From an uncultured Bacilli bacterium (GTDB taxonomy: Bacteria > Bacillota_I > Bacilli_A > RF39 > UBA660), in contig CANQYR010000059.1 in NCBI GenBank assembly GCA_947628125.1, positions 1 through 6,161 on the forward strand: a stretch of 6,161 nucleotides of DNA, given 5' to 3'. Under the pieces are notes generated by a model. It was not told the origin of the DNA and searched no databases. It saw only the letters and a list, made by a program, of their open reading frames with translations. Of this stretch, positions 1 to 5,714 are shown piece by piece. Each line of letters begins with the position of its first letter. The stretch's first letter is position 1. A program made the position numbers and the translations under genes.

Positions 1-995
1 AGACGATATTTAGAGTCTTCTAGTTTTTGGACATCATATTTAACATTGTCAATAACAACTTGTTTAACTTCTTTAGAGCCTTTGACATCTAAATTTAATA
101 TTATTGGCGTGGAAGAATTTTTGGTAAATTCATATGTTTCATAGGAAACACTTGTAACACTTACGTTAGTTTCTTCTTGAGGTTCATTATCACTTGGTTT
201 ATTATTTTCAGTTGACTCATTATTTGTTGTTGATTCATTATTATTTGGTTTAGATGTGTTTGAGCTTTGATTTTCATAAGTGTTAGTTTCGTATGCTGGT
301 TCTTCATTATTAATTTCTTCATTGTCATTATTTTCTTCATCGTTATTATTTTGGATTTCTTCTTCTTTTTCTTCTTCATCTTGAACTTTTATTTCATAAG
401 TTATAAGTTCTGGTTCTTTGTTTTCATCTTTAGCTGTCATGATTAAATATGTTAAAGGGGCTAAAACGATGATGGATAAAATGCTAATTGATAAAATTGC
501 TATGCCTTGATTATTTTGTTTGTAACGATATATACCAATTATAAGCGCGACAGAAGCAACGGCAATAAGGGTGATTAAAACATATTGTAACCATGGCATG
601 TTATTTTTGATGCCTACAAAAGCTGATGTTTCTTTGACGGCATCTTTAATAGTGATTGGCGCTTTAGTTGTTCCTTTTGAGCTAATTAAGCTAATTTCTG
701 CATTATCTTGGCAAGCGTTTTCTTTAACTTTTAAGGTTACTGTAGTTTTACCACTAGGAATGATAAAAGTTTTCGTTTTTTCATCGTAATTAGTCTTAGA
801 AGAAAAACGCGAAGTTGTTAAAGCTTCAAAAACTGTGCCATCGTATTGGATTTTGGCTTCTTGATCAACTTCTATTTCAAAAGTAATTAAGTCGTTTCTT
901 GATGCACTTGTTTTAGAAGCTGATATAGATAAGGCTTGAACTTGAGTTAAGCTTAATAATAAAATTGTTAAAATAAATAATATTTTTCTTTTCAT
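1..995 (-). CDS. Secreted/membrane-anchored surface protein, 3' end outside window
   Basis: The reading frame is open from an ATG at 995 to the window edge: 331 codons with no stop, so the C-terminus is missing. Residues 1-21 (MKRKILFILTIL...QVQA) form a typical signal peptide. Residues about 22-120 look like a beta-rich extracellular Ig- or cohesin-like domain, a guess from its alternating pattern. Two membrane segments follow (about 134-156 and 164-187), joined by a short basic loop (RYKQNNQG) that the positive-inside rule puts in the cytoplasm. This returns the chain to the outside. Residues about 188-275 are a low-complexity linker rich in Glu, Asn, Ser and Thr. From about 277 a second beta-like module begins (VVIDNVKYDV), resembling the repeats of Gram-positive surface proteins. 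AGGTGG at 1000-1005 lies 4 bases before the ATG, and a good promoter precedes it. Function is unknown; cell-surface adhesion or interaction is an inference from the architecture. Confidence 0.85.
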   Translation of the reverse strand, partial: MKRKILFILTILLLSLTQVQALSISASKTSASRNDLITFEIEVDQEAKIQYDGTVFEALTTSRFSSKTNYDEKTKTFIIPSGKTTVTLKVKENACQDNAEISLISSKGTTKAPITIKDAVKETSAFVGIKNNMPWLQYVLITLIAVASVALIIGIYRYKQNNQGIAILSISILSIIVLAPLTYLIMTAKDENKEPELITYEIKVQDEEEKEEEIQNNNDEENNDNEEINNEEPAYETNTYENQSSNTSKPNNNESTTNNESTENNKPSDNEPQEETNVSVTSVSYETYEFTKNSSTPIILNLDVKGSKEVKQVVIDNVKYDVQKLEDSKYR

Positions 996-1019
996 AATAC
1001 CACCTACAACTTTATATTC

Positions 1020-1048
1020 ATTTTATCATCAAAAAGTACGCAAATCAA
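1020..1048 (-). promoter_or_regulatory. Sigma-A promoter of the surface-protein gene
   Basis: On the minus strand TTGATT (1043-1048) and TAAAAT (1020-1025) are separated by exactly 17 bases. Transcription would begin near 1013, giving a leader of about 18 bases before the ATG at 995. The promoter lies just past the terminator of the upstream operon, so the surface protein is probably its own transcription unit. Confidence 0.7.
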
Positions 1049-1062
1049 TGCCATTCTTTGGT

Positions 1063-1098
1063 AAAAAAAACATTTTAGATTATAAATATTCTAAAATG
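1063..1098 (-). terminator. Intrinsic terminator of the two-gene operon, enclosing the stop codon
   Basis: On the minus strand CATTTTAGA (1090-1098) pairs perfectly over 9 bp with TCTAAAATG (1071-1079). The loop is 10 bases and a run of eight T follows (1063-1070). The stop codon TAA (1080-1082) lies in the loop, and the 5' arm is made from the last sense codons of the 196-residue gene. The stem is AT-rich, so it is only moderately stable. Confidence 0.8.
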
Positions 1099-1670
1099 CC
1101 AACATTTTTTTCTAATTTACTTGCTAGATCTTTTTGATCATATTTGTTAAAGATACTTACAAAATTACTATTATCCATTAAAAATAATTCATAATATCTT
1201 TCAAATATTTCTTTATAGTTTGTAATTTCTAAGTCAATTAAGTATTGGATATTTGTTTGAACTAATTTGCGGTTTTCTTTTAAAGCTTTAAGAATATTAT
1301 AGCTTTTAGTTTTAGAAAAATTTTTAATTTGTTCATCATCATAGCCAAAACGTTCTAAATAAGTTAATTCAATTTTTTCTTTATCTTCATATTTAGCTAA
1401 GGCTTTATAATAGCTTTGGGGATCATTTTGAAAGATAGTTATTTCTTCAGGCATTAGTTCATGCCAATATGTTCCCACTAAAGAGCCAAAATTAGCAAGT
1501 TTTGCAATGTCCATACATGGAGTTAGATGATTTTCTAAAGCAAATGTTGCTATGTCGTATTCATCTTTGGCTACATAAGCATTGATATAAACCATAATCT
1601 CTTGTAAGGAAGTTAAAGAAGAACCTAACGCATTGCTTAAAAATTTATTTGTTTTTTCATAATAATTCAT
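1080..1670 (-). CDS. Uncharacterised 196-residue protein with possible mTERF-like helical repeats
   Basis: I do not recognise this family. The ATG at 1670 lies 6 bases after a perfect AGGAGG, so the start is secure. There is no signal peptide or membrane segment, and the protein should be cytoplasmic. The sequence is alpha-helical throughout. From about residue 135 to the end it shows the spacing of mTERF-type repeats: a helix with NIQYLIDLEIT, then KEIFERYYELFLMD, then NFVSIFNKYDQKDL. The first 120 residues have no motif I can name; a Cys (C52) and a YWHELMPEE stretch (68-76) stand out. The gene is second in an operon with a coiled-coil protein whose C-terminal half has a similar repeat pattern. 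The two probably act together, but what they do is unknown. The repeat assignment is by eye and weak. Confidence 0.85.
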   Translation of the reverse strand: MNYYEKTNKFLSNALGSSLTSLQEIMVYINAYVAKDEYDIATFALENHLTPCMDIAKLANFGSLVGTYWHELMPEEITIFQNDPQSYYKALAKYEDKEKIELTYLERFGYDDEQIKNFSKTKSYNILKALKENRKLVQTNIQYLIDLEITNYKEIFERYYELFLMDNSNFVSIFNKYDQKDLASKLEKNVGILEYL

Positions 1671-1676
1671 CTTAAA

Positions 1677-1682
1677 CCTCCT
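1677..1682 (-). promoter_or_regulatory. Ribosome binding site overlapping the upstream stop codon
   Basis: AGGAGG on the minus strand shares bases with the TAG stop (1681-1683) of the coiled-coil gene, reading TAGGAGG, and sits 6 bases before the next ATG. Ribosomes finishing the first gene therefore stop on the initiation site of the second, which suggests coupled translation and a fixed ratio of the two proteins. Confidence 0.8.
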
Positions 1683-2763
1683 AATAAGCCATAAGTGGCA
1701 CGTTTTTTGGTTCCATGTGGCTAGTGATTATTGTTTCAATAACCCTTTTTAATGCTTCTAAATTATATTTGCTTAAAACATTAGGGTTTAGATATAAGTC
1801 TGTAGGTTCTTTGCCAACTTTTAATAATAGCTCTATTTTGTCTTGTAATTCTTCATCATATAATAATGATGCATGACCAATGAAAATGTCTTTATTTATT
1901 TTTTCATCAGTTATTAAATTAACGTTTTTCGTAAATAATTTTTCATCAAAATGGTTCATTAAATTATTTAGTTCATCACTAGTAAAATCTAGATAATCAA
2001 TGCCAACTTTTTTTAGGGTATCAATTACCTCATCTTTTACGTCTTTTTTATTTTCTTCAATTGGTAGTGATTGTTCTTCACTAATGGTTCTAGCTTCATG
2101 AATTACTTCTGATATGCTTTTGCCAAATTTATCTTTTGATTTGATTTTTTCGTCGTAGCTAAATAAAGCATCTTCAGGGAACATTAGTATTTTAGCTGCT
2201 TCCCTTTGTTCTTCTTCCGTAAAATGAAACTGAGCTAGTAATGATGTTATTGAATCTCTGGTTATATTAATGTTACCACTTAAGGCTAATTCAATATATT
2301 CATTAAGCTTTTCTTGGTTAGCTAAAGCTGAGTCTTTTCTTATTCCTAGTTCTTCAATTGTTGTTATGGCTTTGTTCATTTGTTCTTCAACTTTTACTAA
2401 TTCTTCTTCGCTTTTTTTAGTATCTTCATCAACCGTTTCAATTGTTTTAGGTAAATTTTTATTTAATTTTGCTAATAAACCTTCGGGATCAAAATCTATT
2501 TGTAGACGTGTTAAAACGGTTTCATAGTCTTCCCTATTTATACCTTGAAGCATTGTTTTAAATTTTTCGCCTTGAGCTTCTAATTCTTCGCGAGAAGTTT
2601 TTAAGTCGGCTATTTTATTTTGCAATACTTTCTTTTGTTCAGTTGTTTTTTCTTTTGTTTCTTCAGCTTCAATACGTTGCTCGTCCATTTCTTTTAGGAT
2701 ACTACTATCTTCACCACGCAAATTGTACAGCTTATCTAATAACGCTTCTGTTCTCACAGCCAT
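1681..2763 (-). CDS. Uncharacterised coiled-coil protein (360 residues)
   Basis: The family is not recognised. I place the start at ATG 2763, 8 bases after AGGGAG (2772-2777); a GTG at 2772 directly abuts that site and is too close. Residues about 20-75 and 112-160 are charged heptad-like sequence (Glu/Lys/Gln with regular Leu, Ile, Val), predicting two coiled-coil helices split by a short segment (FDPEGLLAKL). The second half is helical with apparent mTERF-like units: ITSLLAQFHFTEEE..KILMFPEDALF (171-201), a unit around VIDTLKKVGIDYLDFTSDEL (246-265), and ASLLYDEELQDKIELLLKVG...NPNVLS (298-331). No signal peptide, membrane segment or nucleotide-binding motif is visible, so it should be cytoplasmic. 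It is first in a two-gene operon, divergent from an ABC transporter. A scaffold or nucleic-acid-associated role is only a guess from coiled coil plus solenoid. Confidence 0.87.
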   Translation of the reverse strand: MAVRTEALLDKLYNLRGEDSSILKEMDEQRIEAEETKEKTTEQKKVLQNKIADLKTSREELEAQGEKFKTMLQGINREDYETVLTRLQIDFDPEGLLAKLNKNLPKTIETVDEDTKKSEEELVKVEEQMNKAITTIEELGIRKDSALANQEKLNEYIELALSGNINITRDSITSLLAQFHFTEEEQREAAKILMFPEDALFSYDEKIKSKDKFGKSISEVIHEARTISEEQSLPIEENKKDVKDEVIDTLKKVGIDYLDFTSDELNNLMNHFDEKLFTKNVNLITDEKINKDIFIGHASLLYDEELQDKIELLLKVGKEPTDLYLNPNVLSKYNLEALKRVIETIITSHMEPKNVPLMAY

Positions 2764-2771
2764 ATTAGTCA

Positions 2772-2777
2772 CTCCCT
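2772..2777 (-). promoter_or_regulatory. Ribosome binding site that decides the coiled-coil gene start
   Basis: AGGGAG on the minus strand is 8 bases before ATG 2763, a normal spacing. It touches the in-frame GTG at 2770-2772, which argues against that codon as the start. Confidence 0.7.
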
Positions 2778-2789
2778 TTTATTATCCTA

Positions 2790-2818
2790 ATTATAGCAAA
2801 GTTAAAGTTAGTTGTAAA
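2790..2818 (-). promoter_or_regulatory. Sigma-A promoter of the coiled-coil/196-residue operon
   Basis: On the minus strand TTTACA (2813-2818), a 17-base spacer and a perfect TATAAT (2790-2795) form a near-consensus promoter. TGC directly before the -10 gives an extended -10 element. The leader to ATG 2763 is only about 20 bases, leaving no room for a riboswitch. Confidence 0.85.
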
Positions 2819-2867
2819 TGAAAAGTTGTGATTTGAAGTTTTTTATTTTGTTAGTTTTAATGTCTAA

Positions 2868-2897
2868 AAGGCATGTGCCTTCACTTTTTTGGCATGC
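2868..2897. promoter_or_regulatory. Candidate operator pair (palindrome plus second GGCATG site)
   Basis: AAGGCA-TG-TGCCTT (2868-2881) is a perfect inverted repeat with 6-bp arms. It overlaps the first bases of the proposed -35 (2880-2885) of the transporter promoter. A second GGCATG (2891-2896, part of palindromic GCATGC at 2892-2897) begins 21 bp after the first (2870-2875) and lies between -35 and -10. That spacing is two helical turns, so both sites face the same side of the DNA. This suggests a dimeric repressor that blocks the transporter promoter; its identity is unknown. Nothing is transcribed into this element from upstream, so it is unlikely to be a terminator. Confidence 0.5.
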
Positions 2898-2909
2898 TTA
2901 GAATATACT
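2880..2909 (+). promoter_or_regulatory. Probable promoter of the ABC transporter operon
   Basis: TTCACT (2880-2885), an 18-base spacer and TATACT (2904-2909) are the best promoter match before the binding-protein gene. The -35 matches consensus at 4 of 6 bases, so the promoter is weaker than the divergent one and could need or receive regulation. Transcription would start near 2916, leaving a leader of about 23 bases that is too short for a thiamine or other riboswitch. Confidence 0.6.
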
Positions 2910-2923
2910 AACATTGAAACAAA

Positions 2924-2932
2924 AAGGAGGAG
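2924..2932 (+). promoter_or_regulatory. Strong ribosome binding site fixing a TTG start
   Basis: AAGGAGGAG lies 6-8 bases before TTG 2939. The next codons encode the Lys-Lys start of a membrane-targeting sequence, and no in-frame ATG lies near enough to replace TTG. Confidence 0.8.
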
Positions 2933-2938
2933 TTTGTT

Positions 2939-3931
2939 TTGAAAAAAATAATTTTTAGTATTGTTCTTGCCTTATTTGTTGTGTTATGTGCTTTTAGTAT
3001 CGTATTTATTAGTAAAAAAGATGAAAAGGAAGAAAGTAAATTAGAAAAAATTAAGTTAGCTGAGGTAACGCATAGTCCTTTTTATGCTCCTTTATATGTA
3101 GCCATTGAAAATGGTTATTTTAAAGAGTTAGGGCTTGATTTGGAACTTGTATTAACACCAGGGGCGGATAAGGTTGCTACCGCGGTTATTTCAGGTGATA
3201 CACAAATAGGATTTGCGGGAAGTGAAAGTGCAATTTATGTTTATGAAGGAAAAGAAGAGGATTATTTAGTTACTTTTGCTGGTTTAACTAAAAGGGATGG
3301 GCAATTTATTGTTTCAAGAAATAAGGATTTTAAGTTAGAAGACTTATATGGCAAGGAAGTTTTAGTTGGCCGCAAAGGCGGGATGCCAGCTTTAAATTTC
3401 TTAAACGCTTTGAAAAAAATGGGAATTGACGCGGATAAGATCAAGTTAAACTATTCGGTAGAATTTGCCGCCTTATCAGGTTCTTTCATTGCTAATGAAG
3501 GCGATTTCGTGAATCTTTTTGAGCCTAATGCAACATTGCTTGAAAAGGAAAACTTAGGATTTGTTGTTGATTCTATTGGTAAGTATTCTGGTGAGATGCC
3601 TTATACTGCATTTTATTGTAAAAAGAGTTATTTCGAAGCTAATAAGGAAACTTTAGAAAAATTTAATTTAGCAATTAATAAGGGTTTACAATTTGTTTAT
3701 GAAAACAGTGCTAAGAAAGTAGCTGAGGTAATTAGTAAACAATTTTTAGATACTGATATTAATGATTTAGAAATTATTGTTGATCGTTATAAAGAAAGTG
3801 ATTGTTGGCTTAAAACTACTTATATAACTGAAGAAATGGTTAGAAACTTAGAGGATATTATGATTGATAATGGTTTGTTAGATGATTATGTACCATATAA
3901 TGATTTGTTTGTGAATTTAAGTAATGAATGA
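2939..3931 (+). CDS. ABC transporter substrate-binding protein, NMT1/THI5-like
   Basis: Extracytoplasmic solute-binding protein (330 residues) of the class that serves nitrate, sulfonate, taurine and thiamine-precursor importers. The family signature is clear: HSPFYAPLYVAIENGYFKEL (45-64), followed by GLDLELVLTPGADKVATAVI (65-84) and the GDTQIGFAGSESAIY segment (86-100). The C-terminal GLLDDYVPYNDLF also fits the family. The N-terminus has two Lys and a long hydrophobic stretch (about 4-24). Cys17 is preceded by Val-Val-Leu, a poor lipobox, and hydrophobic residues continue beyond it. The protein may therefore be held by an uncleaved N-terminal helix rather than as a lipoprotein. The start codon is TTG. 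It is first in a complete importer operon and overlaps the ATPase by 8 bp. The substrate cannot be read from the sequence; a thiamine-pyrimidine precursor or sulfonate are the usual options. Confidence 0.9.
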   Translation: MKKIIFSIVLALFVVLCAFSIVFISKKDEKEESKLEKIKLAEVTHSPFYAPLYVAIENGYFKELGLDLELVLTPGADKVATAVISGDTQIGFAGSESAIYVYEGKEEDYLVTFAGLTKRDGQFIVSRNKDFKLEDLYGKEVLVGRKGGMPALNFLNALKKMGIDADKIKLNYSVEFAALSGSFIANEGDFVNLFEPNATLLEKENLGFVVDSIGKYSGEMPYTAFYCKKSYFEANKETLEKFNLAINKGLQFVYENSAKKVAEVISKQFLDTDINDLEIIVDRYKESDCWLKTTYITEEMVRNLEDIMIDNGLLDDYVPYNDLFVNLSNE

Positions 3932-4673
3932 TATTTTAAAAATTGTCAATTTAGAAAAATCATACTATACCAAGGATGGTGAGATAAAGGCGATTAAAGA
4001 TATTACTTTAGATGTTAAAAAAGGTGAGATTGTAACTATTGTTGGCACCAGTGGCTGTGGCAAGTCTTCTTTACTGGGAATACTTGCTAATATTGATAAG
4101 CAAACATCGGGAACATATGTATTTTATAAAGATGATGTAACTATTGGTTATATGTTGCAAAATGATGCATTGTTTCCTTGGTTAACAATTTATGAAAATG
4201 CAATTTTAGGTCTTAAAATAGCTAAAAAAGATAGTAAGGAAAATAAAGATTATGTTTTAAGATTATTAAAAAATTATAATTTAGAAGATTTTATAAATAA
4301 ATATCCTAATGAATTGTCAGGTGGAATGAAGCAGCGAGTTGCCCTTATTCGAACCCTTGCTTTGAAGCCTGATATTTTGTTATTAGATGAACCTTTTTCG
4401 GCTTTGGATTATCAATCAAGGCTCGCTGTGAGTAAGGATGTTTTTGATATAATTAAAAAGGAAAATATTACAACAATTCTTGTATCACATGATATTGCGG
4501 AGGCAGTTAGTCTTTCTAATCGGGTGGTTGTGTTAGCCAAAAGACCATGTTTTATTAAAAATATATATGATATTAATTTACCTTATGATGATCCAATAGT
4601 TAATAGAAAGTCCCAAGAATTTAGTATATTATATGATAAAATATGGAAGGATTTGGATGAATATGTCAGCTAA
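3924..4673 (+). CDS. ABC transporter ATP-binding protein, SsuB/TauB/ThiZ type
   Basis: ATPase subunit (249 residues) that powers import through the adjacent permease, acting on the cytoplasmic face. All catalytic motifs are intact: Walker A GTSGCGKS (41-48), Q-loop Gln79 followed by ND.LFPWLT as usual for this family, signature LSGGM (131-135), Walker B ILLLDEP (151-157, catalytic Glu156), D-loop SALD (159-162) and switch His189 in VSHDIAEA. The span from Walker A Lys47 to the Q-loop is about five residues shorter than in typical SsuB/TauB proteins. The ATG at 3924 lies 8 bp inside the binding-protein gene with no good ribosome binding site, so its translation is probably coupled. It overlaps the permease gene by 17 bp. 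Assignment as an ABC ATPase is certain; the substrate is not. Confidence 0.93.
   Translation: MNDILKIVNLEKSYYTKDGEIKAIKDITLDVKKGEIVTIVGTSGCGKSSLLGILANIDKQTSGTYVFYKDDVTIGYMLQNDALFPWLTIYENAILGLKIAKKDSKENKDYVLRLLKNYNLEDFINKYPNELSGGMKQRVALIRTLALKPDILLLDEPFSALDYQSRLAVSKDVFDIIKKENITTILVSHDIAEAVSLSNRVVVLAKRPCFIKNIYDINLPYDDPIVNRKSQEFSILYDKIWKDLDEYVS
4645..4651 (+). promoter_or_regulatory. Ribosome binding site that decides the permease start
   Basis: GGAAGGA inside the end of the ATPase gene is 5 bases before ATG 4657. This favours 4657 over the upstream in-frame ATG at 4633, which has no such site, and over ATG 4663, which is 11 bases away. Confidence 0.65.
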
Positions 4674-5451
4674 GCAGAAAGAGTTTTTGCAAAAGGAAAA
4701 ACGTAATAAAATTTTTGTTCATTTAATGCAAGTTTTAATTGTCGTTATCTTTTTAATATCTTGGGAAGTTTTGGCTAATAAAAAAGTTTTGAATCCTTTT
4801 ATTTTTTCTAGTCCATCAAGAATTGTTTTGACAATTAAAAAGCTTTTTTTGGAAGGTTCGTTAATTAATCATATTTTAACGACTTTGTATGAAATAGTTT
4901 TAGCCTTTTTTATTGGTATAGCTAGTGGTTTTCTAATTGCTATTTTACTTTATGAAGTAAAAACATTAGCTAAAATTCTTGATCCATTTTTAACTATGTT
5001 AAATAGTTTACCGAAAGTTGCTTTAGGGCCAATTATTATTATTTGGTTTGGAGCTAATACTAAAGCAATTATAGTTATGGCTTTGTTAATTAATTTAATT
5101 GTTAGCATTGTTAACATTTATAATGGTTTTTTAGGGACAGATGATATCAAAATAAAATTACTGCAATCTTTTGGAGCGAGTAAATGGCAAATACTTAGGT
5201 ATTTAGTTATCCCTGGTTCTAAAAGAACGATTGTTACTTCTTTAAAATTAAATATATCTATGACTTTAATTGGTGTGATTATGGGCGAGTTTTTAGTTAG
5301 TAAAAAAGGAATTGGCTACTTAATCATTTATGGAACACAAGTATTCAATTTAAATGTTGTTATGGCAGGTATTGTTATTTTAATTATTTTATCATTTCTT
5401 TTATATGAGTTTGTTTCTTTACTTGAAAAAAAATTGTTAAAAGATTGTTAA
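4657..5451 (+). CDS. ABC transporter permease, SsuC/TauC/ThiX type
   Basis: Membrane-spanning subunit of the importer (264 residues from ATG 4657; an upstream ATG at 4633 would add eight). Six membrane segments can be seen at about 22-40, 75-99, 110-130, 134-156, 197-217 and 232-255. The cytoplasmic EAA loop that docks on the ATPase is well preserved: LLQSFGASKWQILRYLVIPG (168-187), with the invariant Gly and the following Ile-Pro. SSPSRI at 51-56 matches the family's conserved segment after the first helix (usually P.P..v). It overlaps the ATPase by 17 bp and completes the import operon. The stop codon sits in the loop of the operon terminator. Substrate specificity is set by the binding protein and remains unknown. 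Confidence 0.92.
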   Translation: MNMSAKQKEFLQKEKRNKIFVHLMQVLIVVIFLISWEVLANKKVLNPFIFSSPSRIVLTIKKLFLEGSLINHILTTLYEIVLAFFIGIASGFLIAILLYEVKTLAKILDPFLTMLNSLPKVALGPIIIIWFGANTKAIIVMALLINLIVSIVNIYNGFLGTDDIKIKLLQSFGASKWQILRYLVIPGSKRTIVTSLKLNISMTLIGVIMGEFLVSKKGIGYLIIYGTQVFNLNVVMAGIVILIILSFLLYEFVSLLEKKLLKDC

Positions 5452-5468
5452 ATTTACAGTCTTTTTTT
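5439..5468 (+). terminator. Terminator of the transporter operon, enclosing the permease stop
   Basis: AAAAGATTGT (5439-5448) pairs with ACAGTCTTTT (5456-5465) over 10 bp with one G-T wobble, with a 7-base loop and a T run to 5468. The TAA stop (5449-5451) is in the loop. Read on the minus strand, the hairpin is followed by AACAA and a T-rich tract, so it may also serve the convergent broken gene ending at 5475. Confidence 0.8.
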
Positions 5469-5474
5469 ATAACA

Positions 5475-5635
5475 TTAAAACATAAATAATACTTCTTCAT
5501 ATTGCGAAAATTCTGGAGAATAACCTTTAGCGTTAGCATTTTCAAATATTTCTAATTGCGTTTTTTTGATTTTAAGTTATTATTTTATCCATTGCAATCT
5601 TAAAGTCATTTAATTTAATTTCTATCATGATTCAT
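5475..5635 (-). pseudogene. Frameshifted small gene of about 50 codons, unidentified
   Basis: An ideal promoter and ribosome binding site lead to ATG 5635, but that frame stops after six codons (MNHDRN). A second frame from ATG 5628 reads MIEIKLNDFKIAMDKIIT and stops at 5572-5574. One base over, the third piece reads KIKKTQLEIFENANAKGYSP and continues to a TAA at 5475-5477. Joined by removing one base at each break, the pieces make a plausible helical protein of about 50 residues beginning MNHIEIKL. I do not recognise it. The poly-T run at 5561-5567 is a likely slippage or sequencing-error site near the second break. A short leader peptide or an untranslated RNA is the alternative reading. 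Confidence 0.5.
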
Positions 5636-5643
5636 CGCTAAAA

Positions 5644-5650
5644 CCTCCTT
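5644..5650 (-). promoter_or_regulatory. Perfect ribosome binding site of the broken small gene
   Basis: AAGGAGG on the minus strand is 8 bases before ATG 5635 and 15 bases before ATG 5628. The spacing supports 5635 as the original start, which means a frameshift occurred within the first few codons. Confidence 0.7.
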
Positions 5651-5656
5651 AATACC

Positions 5657-5685
5657 ATTATATTGTAAGAACATTTGTTTGACAA
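5657..5685 (-). promoter_or_regulatory. Strong sigma-A promoter of the broken small gene
   Basis: On the minus strand TTGTCA (5680-5685), 17 bases and a perfect TATAAT (5657-5662) form a near-consensus promoter. The -35 lies within an 11-bp palindrome, GTTTGTCAAAC (5677-5687). This could be an operator, though an 11-bp match in AT-rich DNA may be chance. AT-rich DNA directly upstream could act as an UP element. Confidence 0.75.
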
Positions 5686-5688
5686 ACT

Positions 5689-5708
5689 TTTTTAATTATT
5701 TTTAATTA
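5689..5708. repeat. Two tandem copies of a 10-bp AT-rich unit
   Basis: TTTTTAATTA occurs at 5689-5698 and again at 5699-5708 without a gap. Seen from the minus strand this is an A-tract-rich block just upstream of the -35 at 5680-5685. It is placed like an UP element, but low complexity alone could explain it. Confidence 0.5.
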
Positions 5709-5714
5709 TGGCAG

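Noticed and set aside
161..379. Lys-rich minus-strand frame with an ATG
   Set aside because: It is a shifted reading of the Glu/Asn-rich linker of the surface protein, whose own frame runs unbroken from 995 to the edge. Its composition is low-complexity.
571..789. Plus-strand hydrophobic open frame
   Set aside because: Antisense to the membrane and beta-domain part of the surface protein; no ribosome binding site or promoter.
2270..2527. Plus-strand open frame rich in Ser, Leu and Val
   Set aside because: It is antisense to the coiled-coil gene, has no ribosome binding site, and is explained by the Glu/Lys codon bias of that gene.
2868..2890. Hairpin plus T run read as a terminator
   Set aside because: The flanking genes point away from this site, so nothing is transcribed into it from the left. 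The repeat also overlaps a promoter, making an operator more likely.
2821..2938. Riboswitch (for example TPP) ahead of the transporter
   Set aside because: The likely transcription start near 2916 leaves about 23 bases of leader, and the hairpin-forming repeats lie upstream of the -10.
3929..3931. TGA read as tryptophan (Mycoplasma code)
   Set aside because: The binding protein ends here at its normal family length, directly overlapping the ATPase start, and Trp is TGG everywhere else in the intact genes.
5475..5635. Programmed frameshifting in the small gene
   Set aside because: The A-rich heptamer lies after the in-frame stop rather than before it, and at least two shifts would be needed. 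Decay or error is simpler.
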